Origin: JASUTC01 sp964604305
GTDB lineage: Bacteria; Thermotogota; Thermotogae; MWEM01
Reading direction: 5' to 3'
Assembly: GCA_964604305.1 (NCBI GenBank)
Contig: CAZRYM010000003.1
Coordinates: 10,800 to 74,799, forward strand
Length of the DNA: 64,000 bases
In this document: positions 52,641 through 60,692 of the stretch, piece by piece
Position numbering within the stretch: the first letter of the stretch is position 1
How the letters are laid out: every line of letters starts with the position of its first letter
Made by a program: the position numbers and the translations under genes
Notes under the pieces: generated by a model
What the model was told of the DNA's origin: nothing
Seen by the model: the letters and a program-made list of their open reading frames with translations, nothing else
Database searches by the model: none

Positions 52641-52862
52641 ATGCCATTAACATTTGCCGGAAGAGGCAAGTTTAAAGTGAATAAAATCAATGGTGGAAAC
52701 ACGGTGAAAAACAGATTGGCGAAAATGGGGATAATTGAGGGGAGTTATATAAAGGTATCAAACGCTCATCATGGGGGACCTGTAGTTGTACAATTACAGG
52801 ATGCTCAATATGGAATCGGAATTGGAGTTGCATCCAAGATTGATGTAACACCGGTTTCTTAA
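52641..52862 (+). CDS. feoA: FeoA-domain protein 1
   Basis: 73 residues, an SH3-like FeoA domain (RLAKMGIIEGSYIKV; late GIGIGVASKIDV). FeoA binds FeoB and supports ferrous iron uptake. GGAGG lies 8 nt before the ATG. First of two consecutive feoA genes; the two differ clearly in sequence. Confidence 0.92.
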   Translation: MPLTFAGRGKFKVNKINGGNTVKNRLAKMGIIEGSYIKVSNAHHGGPVVVQLQDAQYGIGIGVASKIDVTPVS

Positions 52863-52876
52863 AGAAGGAAATCATC

Positions 52877-53110
52877 ATGACAATCGATCAGATGAAAGTT
52901 GGATCCTCTGGAATAGTAAAAGCCATTAAGGCAGCTTCCATTATTAAGAAAAGATTGTTGGCCATGGGCCTTACTCCGGGAACAGAATTTCAAGTTGTGA
53001 AGGTTGCACCAATGGGAGATCCCATAGAGCTCAAAATTAGAGGTTATCGCCTTACTTTGAGAAAAACCGAAGCATCTTGTTTGGAAGCAGATCTCATAGG
53101 GAATGATTGA
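52877..53110 (+). CDS. feoA: FeoA-domain protein 2
   Basis: 77 residues with the classic FeoA pattern: RLLAMGLTPGTEFQVVKVAP, PIELKIRGYRLTLRKTEA. AAGGAA precedes the ATG by 6 nt. Its stop codon immediately precedes the feoB ATG. Confidence 0.94.
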   Translation: MTIDQMKVGSSGIVKAIKAASIIKKRLLAMGLTPGTEFQVVKVAPMGDPIELKIRGYRLTLRKTEASCLEADLIGND

Positions 53111-55123
53111 ATGCATAAAATAGCTTTGGGAGGAAATCCAAATAGTGGTAAAACTTCAGTATTTAATGCATTAACTGGTTCTCATCAACATGTTGGCAAC
53201 TGGCCGGGTGTAACTGTTGAGAGAAAAGAGGGAGAACTAAAGATCGATTCCGAAAAGTTTGTTTTAATCGACCTTCCGGGAACGTATAGTCTTTCAGCAA
53301 ATTCGATTGATGAGAAAATTGCCAGAGATTTTATCATCGAAAAGAAGCCGGAGCTTACAGTAATCGTTATGGATCAAACAAACATAGAAAGAAATTTCTA
53401 TCTTGTGTTAGAGATTATTGAAATGGGACGACCTGTTTTGCTGGTATTAAACATGGATGATGAAGCCAAAAAAATGGGAATAAAAGTCGATATGGAGGGT
53501 TTGGAAAAGTTTTTAAACGTTACTGTCTGTAAAACAATTGCGACTAAACGTGTAGGTATAGAGACATTAAAAGAAAAGATTCTACTGGCAGTCAAGAAAC
53601 AGGAAAAACCGAATGTTTTAAAATTCTCTTTAAATACTGAGAAATTCATAGAAGAGGTCTCATTATTTTTTAAAGATTATGATGAAGATTTGCAAAGATG
53701 GTTTGCCATTAAAGCATTGGAAAAGGATTCGTTTATTCAGGAATTAATTACTCAAGACAAATTTAGGCTCTTGGAGAAAAAAATTGAGTCAATCGAAAAA
53801 GCTCTATCCAATGAGACGGATATATTGCTGGCTGAGGAAAGATATGCCATCATTCATGGCATTACCAAAGAGTTTATAAAAAGGATTTTAACAGAACAGG
53901 ATCGGGAACGTTTTTCAACAAGAATAGATCATGTTGTAACACATAGAATATGGGGTATACCTATTTTTGCTGGAATTATGTGGTTGATGTTTCAGCTTGC
54001 TTTTTTTGTCGGAGGATATTTTGTTGATGTAGTCGATCATTGGTTTAGTCTTTTTAGTGATTATCTTTCCTCGATAATGGGAGATTCAATATTTTCAGCC
54101 TTTATTACAGATGCTGTTATCGGTGGTCTTGGAGCCTTCGCTGTCTTTTTACCTCAACTTTTCGTTTTATTCTTATTTATTTCTTTCTTAGGGGATATCG
54201 GATATATGTCTCGTGCAGCTTTTGTTATGGATAAGTTCATGCATGCTCTGGGATTACATGGCAAATCGTTTATCCCCATGATTTTGGGTTTTGGTTGTAC
54301 AGTTCCCGGGGTAATGGCAGCCCGAACTTTGGAATCAAAAAAAGATAGAGTTATTACGATTCTGGTTACCCCCCTAATGTCTTGTGGGGCAAGGCTTCCC
54401 GTTTATGCCTTGCTGGGGAGTATATTCTTTGCAGGTCATGAAGGAACTGTCACATTTTTACTTTATATGATAGGGGTTGTGTTGGCTATTCTCATGGCTC
54501 GGATATTTAAAAGTACGTTTTTTAAGAAAGAGGAAACGCTTTTTATTATGGAGCTTCCTCCCTACAGATGGCCAAGTGCCAGAGAGACTTTTGGTCAGGC
54601 TTTCAGAAACAGCTGGCAATTTTTAAAGAAGGCCGGAACCATTATTTTTGCAGCCGTTATTATCATCTGGCTTTTATCGGTTTTCCCGGCAGGGATAGAT
54701 GCACCACCTCAAGATAATTACATTGGTGATATTGGTAGAACTCTTGAACCGATTTTTCAGCCTCTGGGTTTTGAAGGATGGGAAGCGGGTGTTGCTTTAA
54801 CATTTGGCATTCTGGCCAAAGAAATCGTTGTTGGAACTTTTGGCACACTTTTCACCGGTCAGGATTTTGGCACTATTGCCGACTTTGTTGATGCCGGTTT
54901 AAAGGGAAATCTTATTCAGGGCTTGAAAACTGTCTTTCCAAATGCCATTGCCGCCTTTTCATTCTTACTTTTTGTGCTTATCTATACCCCTTGTGCGGCA
55001 GCTTTGGCAACGATCAAGCAGGAAATCGGCTGGAAATGGATGTGGTTCACCGCCATTTATCTGTTTGTCCTGGCATATACCGTCTCTTTCCTGTTTTATA
55101 ATATTGCAATTTTATTTATTTAA
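53111..55123 (+). CDS. feoB: Ferrous iron transporter FeoB
   Basis: 670-residue membrane transporter for Fe2+. N-terminal G domain: GGNPNSGKTSVFN (G1), the G2 loop in NWPGVTVERKEG, DLPGTYSL (G3) and LNMDDEA (G4, with the NxxD pattern). Then the helical spacer and about ten membrane helices with Gate motifs (GFGCTVPGVMAARTL; PLMSCGARLPVYALL). A strong bidirectional terminator follows. Confidence 0.97.
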   Translation: MHKIALGGNPNSGKTSVFNALTGSHQHVGNWPGVTVERKEGELKIDSEKFVLIDLPGTYSLSANSIDEKIARDFIIEKKPELTVIVMDQTNIERNFYLVLEIIEMGRPVLLVLNMDDEAKKMGIKVDMEGLEKFLNVTVCKTIATKRVGIETLKEKILLAVKKQEKPNVLKFSLNTEKFIEEVSLFFKDYDEDLQRWFAIKALEKDSFIQELITQDKFRLLEKKIESIEKALSNETDILLAEERYAIIHGITKEFIKRILTEQDRERFSTRIDHVVTHRIWGIPIFAGIMWLMFQLAFFVGGYFVDVVDHWFSLFSDYLSSIMGDSIFSAFITDAVIGGLGAFAVFLPQLFVLFLFISFLGDIGYMSRAAFVMDKFMHALGLHGKSFIPMILGFGCTVPGVMAARTLESKKDRVITILVTPLMSCGARLPVYALLGSIFFAGHEGTVTFLLYMIGVVLAILMARIFKSTFFKKEETLFIMELPPYRWPSARETFGQAFRNSWQFLKKAGTIIFAAVIIIWLLSVFPAGIDAPPQDNYIGDIGRTLEPIFQPLGFEGWEAGVALTFGILAKEIVVGTFGTLFTGQDFGTIADFVDAGLKGNLIQGLKTVFPNAIAAFSFLLFVLIYTPCAAALATIKQEIGWKWMWFTAIYLFVLAYTVSFLFYNIAILFI

Positions 55124-55135
55124 CGATAAAAAGAT

Positions 55136-55171
55136 AAAAAAACAAGGCCTTTTATGAGGCTTTGTTTTTTT
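55136..55171. terminator. Bidirectional terminator between feoB and exonuclease III
   Basis: A-rich arm plus CAAGGCCT (to 55150), 6-nt loop, AGGCTTTG plus T-run (55157-55171); works on both strands. Confidence 0.88.
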
Positions 55172-55180
55172 ATCGTTACA

Positions 55181-55945
55181 TTATTCTATCTCAAGTTCTA
55201 TGGGACAGTGATCCGATCCCATAACCTGTGAGTGGATAGAGGCTCCTTTGACTCGATCTGACATGTTTTCACTCACGAAGAAATAGTCGATTCTCCAGCC
55301 TACATTTCTTTCTCTTGCCCTGGTCTTATAATCCCACCAAGTATATAGCTCATCTTCTTTGTGGAACATTCTCAGTGTGTCTTTAAAACCGGCATCTAAA
55401 AATTGATCTATCCATTCTCTTTCTATGGGCAAAAAGCCGGAGGTTTCGCTGTTTTCTTTTGGCCTTGCCAGATCAATTTCCTTGTGGGCCGTATTGACAT
55501 CTCCACAGATAATGACATTGTGTCCTTTATCATAAAGTCCTTTGGCCTTTTTTAAAAACTCCTCGTAAAATGCCATTTTAAAAGCAAGTCTTTCCTTGGA
55601 AGCCTTTCCATTTGGAAAGTAGATGTTAAAGAGAATAAAGTCGTCGTACACAAGCTCCAACGTTCGTCCTTCTTCGTCAAAGGTTTTTATTCCCAATCCG
55701 TGAATCACCTCTTTGGGCTCTTCCTTGGTGAAAACCATCACCCCGCTGTAACCTTTTCTTTGAGCTGATTCAAAATATGAAGTATACCCTTCTATCTGTT
55801 TTTGCGGGTGACTCAACTGATCAGGATGCGCCTTTGTCTCTTGAATGCAAATGATATCGGGATTATATTCCATGAACCATTCGTATTTTGTCTTTCTATA
55901 AATTGCTCTAATCCCGTTAACATTCCATGAGATTATCTTTTTCAT
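55181..55945 (-). CDS. xth: Exodeoxyribonuclease III (AP endonuclease)
   Basis: 254-residue base-excision-repair enzyme. Metal/catalytic motifs: ISWNVNGIRA, CIQETKAH (Glu), CGDVNTAHKEID, and the C-terminal SDHCPIELE (Asp-His). It cleaves at abasic sites and has 3'-5' exonuclease activity. The ATG at 55943-55945 has GGAGAGG upstream; an ATG 8 codons earlier has none. Confidence 0.96.
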   Translation of the reverse strand: MKKIISWNVNGIRAIYRKTKYEWFMEYNPDIICIQETKAHPDQLSHPQKQIEGYTSYFESAQRKGYSGVMVFTKEEPKEVIHGLGIKTFDEEGRTLELVYDDFILFNIYFPNGKASKERLAFKMAFYEEFLKKAKGLYDKGHNVIICGDVNTAHKEIDLARPKENSETSGFLPIEREWIDQFLDAGFKDTLRMFHKEDELYTWWDYKTRARERNVGWRIDYFFVSENMSDRVKGASIHSQVMGSDHCPIELEIE

Positions 55946-56017
55946 GCTTTCCTCTCCTTTTCTGGACATTGGTCTAGTATTTCTCGTTTTTTGTTCTTTT
56001 CTTTACCATTATACTAC

Positions 56018-56045
56018 TTGACGTGGAGTACACTCAAACTATTAA
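56018..56045 (+). promoter_or_regulatory. Possible promoter for the small ORF
   Basis: TTGACG (56018-56023) followed after about 17 nt by ATTAAA; weak -10, about 50 nt before the ORF at 56095. Confidence 0.3.
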
Positions 56046-56094
56046 ACTCATTATATAGAAAACGGGTATGATTTTCTTGAATGGAGGCGTTAAG

Positions 56095-56193
56095 ATGAGG
56101 CATTTGGTAAAACAGGGAAAAATGAAAGAAGTTTTATTTGAAACAGATTTGACAAATAGAGCAGAAGAATTAATTGATAGATTGAAACTTTGA
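56095..56193 (+). CDS. Small ORF, 32 residues, unknown
   Basis: A 32-codon ORF (begins MRHLVKQGK, ends EELIDRLKL) with GGAGG exactly 7 nt before its ATG. The product is charged and probably helical, without a membrane segment. No family is recognised. It sits alone upstream of two tRNA genes; the ribosome site is the main support. Confidence 0.5.
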   Translation: MRHLVKQGKMKEVLFETDLTNRAEELIDRLKL

Positions 56194-56232
56194 TGATCCT
56201 TTTTTTTAGTTTTTGAAACAATCCAAAAAGAC

Positions 56233-56261
56233 TTGATTTTTTTAGTCTTGTGATGTATAAT
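56233..56261 (+). promoter_or_regulatory. tRNA promoter
   Basis: TTGATT (56233-56238), 17-nt spacer, TATAAT (56256-56261), about 29 nt before the first tRNA. Confidence 0.75.
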
Positions 56262-56289
56262 ACATCGCGCTTTGAAACGAAAGCTATTT

Positions 56290-56365
56290 GGGCTCTTAGC
56301 TCATCTGGTAGAGCTCTCGGCTCATAACCGAGTGGTGGGAGGTTCGAGTCCTCCAGAGCCCACCA
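56290..56365 (+). tRNA. tRNA-Met (anticodon CAU)
   Basis: 76 nt. Acceptor GGGCTCT pairs with AGAGCCC, D arm GCTC...GAGC, anticodon stem CTCGG/CCGAG with loop CTCATAA, T arm GGAGG-TTCGAGT-CCTCC, encoded CCA. An elongator Met tRNA is most likely; a lysidine-modified Ile2 tRNA has the same CAU and cannot be fully excluded. It is not the initiator type (first pair is G-C). Confidence 0.93.
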
Positions 56366-56375
56366 TGGTAACAAT

Positions 56376-56452
56376 CGGGGTGTGGCGCAGATTGGGAGCG
56401 TGTCAGCATGGGGCGTTGAAGGTCGCTGGTTCAAGTCCAGTCACCCCGACCA
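56376..56452 (+). tRNA. tRNA-Pro (anticodon GGG)
   Basis: 77 nt. Acceptor CGGGGTG/CACCCCG, anticodon stem TCAGC/GTTGA with loop ATGGGGC giving anticodon GGG followed by G37, T arm GCTGG-TTCAAGT-CCAGT, encoded CCA. It reads CCC/CCU codons. Ten nt after tRNA-Met, same transcript. Confidence 0.95.
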
Positions 56453-56454
56453 GG

Positions 56455-56486
56455 AAAACCCTCTCTTTATGAGGGGGTTTTTTTTA
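56455..56486. terminator. Terminator after the tRNA pair (bidirectional)
   Basis: AAAACCCTC...GAGGG(GG)TTTTTTTT. On the other strand it follows within 2 nt of the aroK/B stop codon, so it ends both transcripts. Confidence 0.85.
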
Positions 56487-57989
56487 TATGTGGCTTTTTT
56501 TTACCACCACTTGAAATGGTTTTCCGGGCTTTTCCAAATCTATATAGACAATTTCATTCTTTGTGTTTTTCTTATCGTTTAGTAACCTTTGTTGCATGCT
56601 TTTATCCCAGCCATTACTCATCGTATCCAGTTGTTTCTTTGTTATTTTTTCGAAAAAATCACAATAGTTGCTTATTACTGGGTCTTTTTTCCCTTTTAAC
56701 ATTTTCAACATCCCAAGTGCAACAGCTTTCCCATGGGGGATTTTAAAGGTTGCTTCATATATATGTCCGTAGGTATGGCCCAAATTCAGAAATTTTCTCT
56801 GGGATTTTTCATATGGATCCGCATTGACAATCGTCATCTTATCGTGTATCGCTTTCTCTATAAATTGGGTCATTGCTTTTAGTTGAGGTTTTTCAACAAT
56901 AGATTCAGCCAATCTTAGTTGTGAATTTAGGATATCCACATCCTGATTGACCAACAAAGCCGCCTTTAAACCCTCCACCAAACCGTTTTCAATTTCACTT
57001 TTTTCTGTTGAAAAAACGATTAAAGGATCAATATAGACGGTTTTTGGAAAAGCAAAAGTTCCACAGACATTTTTAATTCCCTCAACGTTTATCGCGTTTT
57101 TTCCACCTAACGCTGCATCTACTTGAGAAAGAAGTGTTGTAGGGATATAATTGAATCCAGTTCCTCGTTTGAATGTGGAACAGGCAAATCCCGTGATATC
57201 TGTGATTGTTCCTCCGCCAAAACCGGTTATCGTTTCTTCGCGTGTTATTGCTTTCTGTATCAGATAACTCCAAGTCTTGTTAAGATTCTCATAATTCTTT
57301 GCCTCTTCACCATCAGGAAGAATTAGAAAATTGTAGTTTTGAAAAAACGAAGAATAAATCGAATGAACCGATTTTGATGTGATGATATGTGCACTTTCAT
57401 TTATCAGACATTCTGCCATAAAGGGACTTATGATAACCGGATGGATTCCTTCCAGTGTGTTCATTTCTTTTTCTTTCCCAAATCCCGTTTTATCGGATAT
57501 ATCATATAAAAGTTGCGGTAGTTTTTTGATATCAATATCTTGTTTATTAAATGATATTGAAGGGAAAAATTCAAAATACTCTCTTCTTTTATGAAAAAGG
57601 GTTGTAAGTTTCTCTCGGGTATTCCCTTTTAAGAGGGGTCGTTTGTCAGAATCAGAATTCAATTGTTTTAGTAGTTCATCAATGGTTTTTTTGAGATAAA
57701 TTGTATTCGTTTTCTTCAATAAAGTCCTGTTTTCAGGATTTTCGACAATACCGCCACCGGTAGAACAAATCAAATCCCCTTTCATATCAATACATTTCAA
57801 TAAGGCTTCTCTTTCTAAATTCCTAAAATATGGCTCGCCGTTTTCAGCAAATAAATCTGGAATACAACGCCCGCATCTTTCTTCAATCATATTATCAGTG
57901 TCAACATGGGGGATATTTAAGAACTCCGACAAAGTTCTTCCCAGTAAGCTCTTTCCCGCTCCGGGCATTCCGATAAGAAAGAGTTTCAT
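56484..57989 (-). CDS. aroKB: Fused shikimate kinase - 3-dehydroquinate synthase
   Basis: 501 residues. About 1-165 is shikimate kinase: Walker A LIGMPGAGKSLLGR, DTDNMIEE and CSTGGGIVENPENR. About 185-501 is dehydroquinate synthase: LPDGEEAKN, GFGGGTITDITGFACSTFKRG (core GGGTITD), IPTTLLSQVDAALGGKNAIN (core TTLLSQVD) and metal-site LNLGHTYGHIYEA. One protein thus does steps 2 and 5 of the shikimate pathway. The ATG at 57987-57989 overlaps the aroC stop (ATGA). The synthase half is a little short compared with stand-alone AroB (about 350). Last gene of aroA-aroC-aroKB. Confidence 0.94.
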   Translation of the reverse strand: MKLFLIGMPGAGKSLLGRTLSEFLNIPHVDTDNMIEERCGRCIPDLFAENGEPYFRNLEREALLKCIDMKGDLICSTGGGIVENPENRTLLKKTNTIYLKKTIDELLKQLNSDSDKRPLLKGNTREKLTTLFHKRREYFEFFPSISFNKQDIDIKKLPQLLYDISDKTGFGKEKEMNTLEGIHPVIISPFMAECLINESAHIITSKSVHSIYSSFFQNYNFLILPDGEEAKNYENLNKTWSYLIQKAITREETITGFGGGTITDITGFACSTFKRGTGFNYIPTTLLSQVDAALGGKNAINVEGIKNVCGTFAFPKTVYIDPLIVFSTEKSEIENGLVEGLKAALLVNQDVDILNSQLRLAESIVEKPQLKAMTQFIEKAIHDKMTIVNADPYEKSQRKFLNLGHTYGHIYEATFKIPHGKAVALGMLKMLKGKKDPVISNYCDFFEKITKKQLDTMSNGWDKSMQQRLLNDKKNTKNEIVYIDLEKPGKPFQVVVKKSHI

Positions 57990-59086
57990 ATTAACACATC
58001 CTGTTGTTCGAAGCATTTCGGGTTTAAATAAAAGTCCATTAACGTAATAGCTACGACTGCTTCAGTAACAATTGCAGCCGGGGCAATTGCCGTTACATCT
58101 GACCGGACATAATCAACAGTCTCATTTTTTAAAGTTTCCACATTCACCGATTCGATACCCATGGAAAGTGAAGGGATTGGTTTAAAAAAAATTGTGATGA
58201 TGATTGGTTGTCCATTGGAAATGCCACCTTCAATGCCTCCTGCGTTATTTGTTTTTCTATAGATTACCCGTTCATTGACAGAAAATCTATCATGAGCTTG
58301 AGAGCCAGTCATTTTATATGTATCGGTATTACCAAAAAAGAGCCCTTTAACGGAGGGAATTGCAGTTATATTGGCGGCAAGCAGAGCATCCAGTCTTGTC
58401 ATGGGTGAGGAAAAGCTTCCGAAACCAGCTTTTAATCCTTTAACGATAATTTTCACACTACCGCCTAACGTATCCCCTTCTTTGGCAGAATCGTCAATGT
58501 GTTTTTTTATCTTCTCATTGATCTTTTCATCAAGACTAAAGGTTGCAAAAGAATTTCTCTTTTTGCGTAATATGGAAATTTGTTCATCTTCATAATGGTT
58601 GTAATCCTGTTCAGAGCCACATGATTCAACGTATCCAAGGAGTTCAACCCCCTTGTATTTAAGCCACTGTCTGCATAGGCTACCCGCAGCAACTGTGGCT
58701 GCTGTTCTGCGAGCACTTGAACCTTCAGCGTAAATTCTCATATCCTGATGAGCGTATTTTTTATAAGCAGCATAATCAGCGTGTCCGGGTCGAGGTACTT
58801 TTCTTTCATTTGAATCTTCGGGATAAGTACCTCGATTTTTTATTTTCATGACAAGAGGCATATTTGTTGTGAATTGCTTCCAGATACCTGATTCAAATTC
58901 GACAGTATCTTTTTCCTGTTTCATTCTGGCACCACGGCCATATCCGATTTGTCTTAATCTAAGATCTTCATTTATATCGTTGAGATTGGGTGAAAAACCG
59001 AAAGGAAAGTTTTCTATGACGGCATAAACGGCTGGTCCATGTGAATCCCCTGCTATCTGAACTTTTAGATTGTTTAGTATAAACAT
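57986..59086 (-). CDS. aroC: Chorismate synthase
   Basis: Last common step: EPSP to chorismate with reduced FMN. 366 residues with GDSHGPAVY (catalytic His), GYGRGARM, RPGHADYAAYKKY (second catalytic His) and NNAGGIEGGISNGQP. It departs from usual sequences in places: SSARRTAATVAAG replaces the common RSSARETAxRVAAG, and the late PRA reads APAA. Both histidines remain, and its place in the operon supports function. GGAGG precedes the ATG. Confidence 0.93.
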   Translation of the reverse strand: MFILNNLKVQIAGDSHGPAVYAVIENFPFGFSPNLNDINEDLRLRQIGYGRGARMKQEKDTVEFESGIWKQFTTNMPLVMKIKNRGTYPEDSNERKVPRPGHADYAAYKKYAHQDMRIYAEGSSARRTAATVAAGSLCRQWLKYKGVELLGYVESCGSEQDYNHYEDEQISILRKKRNSFATFSLDEKINEKIKKHIDDSAKEGDTLGGSVKIIVKGLKAGFGSFSSPMTRLDALLAANITAIPSVKGLFFGNTDTYKMTGSQAHDRFSVNERVIYRKTNNAGGIEGGISNGQPIIITIFFKPIPSLSMGIESVNVETLKNETVDYVRSDVTAIAPAAIVTEAVVAITLMDFYLNPKCFEQQDVLI

Positions 59087-59097
59087 TCTTTCCTCCT

Positions 59098-60357
59098 CTA
59101 AAGTGTGATCTCTTTCAATTTTTCAAAAAAACCTGGAAAAGATACCGAAACACATTCATGTCTCTCTACTTTAACGCCTTCCTGAGACAGGACACCGCAA
59201 ATACCTCCAAGCATTGCCATTCGGTGATCGTTATGACTATCAGCAACGCCCCCTTTTATTGTTTGAGGACCTTCGATTTCAAATCCATCCTCGTATTCTT
59301 TTATGTAAACACCAAGATTTCTTAAGATTTCACAGAGAATTGCAATCCTGTCTGACTCTTTTACCCTCAGCTCAGAAGCGTTCCTGACTATAGTTTTCCC
59401 TTTAGCGTGACAGCCCAATATCGCTACCAGAGGCAGCTCATCAATCATATTTGGAATATAGTGGTCCGGAACTTGTATGCCTTTCAGATCCGAGCTTTTA
59501 ACCCGAATATCCGCATAAGGTTCTAGATCATCGTGCTGATTATAGACAACTGCCTCTGCCCCCATTAACTTCATTATATCAAGTAAAGCGGTTCTTGATC
59601 TGTTTGTTGAACAGTTTTTTATTCTAAGAGATGCGTTCTTATGACAAGCAGAAAGTGCCAAGAAAAATGATGCAGAGGAAAAATCTCCGGGAATCGTCAT
59701 TACAAGCCCTTTTATTTCCGAAGGATTAAGCTCAATCTTCTCATCATTGACTTTAATTTCAGCTCCCATTTGTGATAACAATCTTTCGGTATGGTCTCTG
59801 GTTTTAATCTTTTCATAAACTGTTGTTTGTCCATTGGCTTTTAATCCCGCCAGCAATATGGCACTTTTGACTTGTGCGCTTCTTTTCACGTTTTCATATC
59901 TAATACCTTCAAGAGTTCCTCCCTTGATTGAATAAGGAAGGAATCCTTTCTTTCCTTTCCAGGTAAACACACCACCCATTTTAGAAATCGGGGTGGAAAT
60001 CCGTTCCATAGGGCGTGCTGTTAAGGATTCATCTCCAGAAAATTCATAAATCCCTTCATACGCTGATACAAGCCCTGAGACCAGTCTGGTGGTGGTACCG
60101 GAATTTCCACAAAACAACTGACTACTTTTAGGTTTTGTAAAAGGGAAGACGGTCATTTTATTAAAATTCCCTGAAAAACCAACTCCAAGTTTTTCCATAG
60201 CACTTAACGAACTTTTCACATCATCAGATTCTAAGATGTTGCTAATCGTAGATGGACTTTTCGCAATACCGGTTATGATAAATGCCCTATGGCTTATTGA
60301 TTTATCAGGTGGAACCGAAATACTCCCGCTTAGCTTTTTTGATGGGGAAATTTCCAA
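59098..60357 (-). CDS. aroA: 3-phosphoshikimate 1-carboxyvinyltransferase (EPSP synthase)
   Basis: Sixth shikimate step. 419 residues: SVPPDKSISHRAFI, NSGTTTRLVSGL, RPMERISTPISKMGG, SAQVKSAILLAGL, PGDFSSASFFL, DELPLVAILG, RVKESDRI and NDHRMAM. All substrate-binding motifs are present. TTG start with GAGGAGG 7 nt upstream. It leads the aroA-aroC-aroKB operon (gaps of 11 nt and an overlap). Confidence 0.96.
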   Translation of the reverse strand: MEISPSKKLSGSISVPPDKSISHRAFIITGIAKSPSTISNILESDDVKSSLSAMEKLGVGFSGNFNKMTVFPFTKPKSSQLFCGNSGTTTRLVSGLVSAYEGIYEFSGDESLTARPMERISTPISKMGGVFTWKGKKGFLPYSIKGGTLEGIRYENVKRSAQVKSAILLAGLKANGQTTVYEKIKTRDHTERLLSQMGAEIKVNDEKIELNPSEIKGLVMTIPGDFSSASFFLALSACHKNASLRIKNCSTNRSRTALLDIMKLMGAEAVVYNQHDDLEPYADIRVKSSDLKGIQVPDHYIPNMIDELPLVAILGCHAKGKTIVRNASELRVKESDRIAILCEILRNLGVYIKEYEDGFEIEGPQTIKGGVADSHNDHRMAMLGGICGVLSQEGVKVERHECVSVSFPGFFEKLKEITL

Positions 60358-60401
60358 TTGTCAGCCTCCTCACTCATAAATCCATGAGATTTATTTGCTT
60401 T

Positions 60402-60407
60402 ATTATA
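60402..60407 (-). promoter_or_regulatory. Possible -10 box of the aroA operon
   Basis: TATAAT on the minus strand about 45 nt before aroA, with no clear -35. Unlike the DAHP synthase unit, no leader peptide or attenuator is seen here. Confidence 0.35.
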
Positions 60408-60472
60408 CATGAAGGAAGTAGCATAATGATTGAACAGGATAATTCAACGGATATTAAAAGAAAATTGTTCTT

Positions 60473-60650
60473 TTGTATAAGTATTTGGTATATAATATAA
60501 AGGTAAATGAAAATATAATAAAAATCTTTGCTATTTTGAATAAATGATAGGCTTAAAACTGAACAATTAACTTTTAATAAGAGGAAGCTTTTAAAGATTG
60601 ACTCTAGCATTGAAGGAGATGATTAGTTTTATTTGACTAGTACTAGCAAA
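60473..60650 (+). promoter_or_regulatory. Catalase upstream region with palindrome
   Basis: The 335-nt gap between aroA and catalase holds two candidate plus-strand promoters: TTGTAT-17-TATAAA (60473-60501), and TTGACT (60633-60638) with CATAAT 15 nt further on. The second -35 overlaps a perfect palindrome CTAGTACTAG (60637-60646) flanked by TTTG and CAAA, a candidate operator. I do not see a PerR-box match. Confidence 0.4.
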
Positions 60651-60692
60651 TTTCATAATCAAAAAAACTATATCATCAAAAGGAGGGTAAAG

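Noticed and set aside
56290..56365. Initiator tRNA-fMet
   Set aside because: The first acceptor pair is a normal G-C, and the anticodon stem lacks the three G-C pairs typical of initiators.
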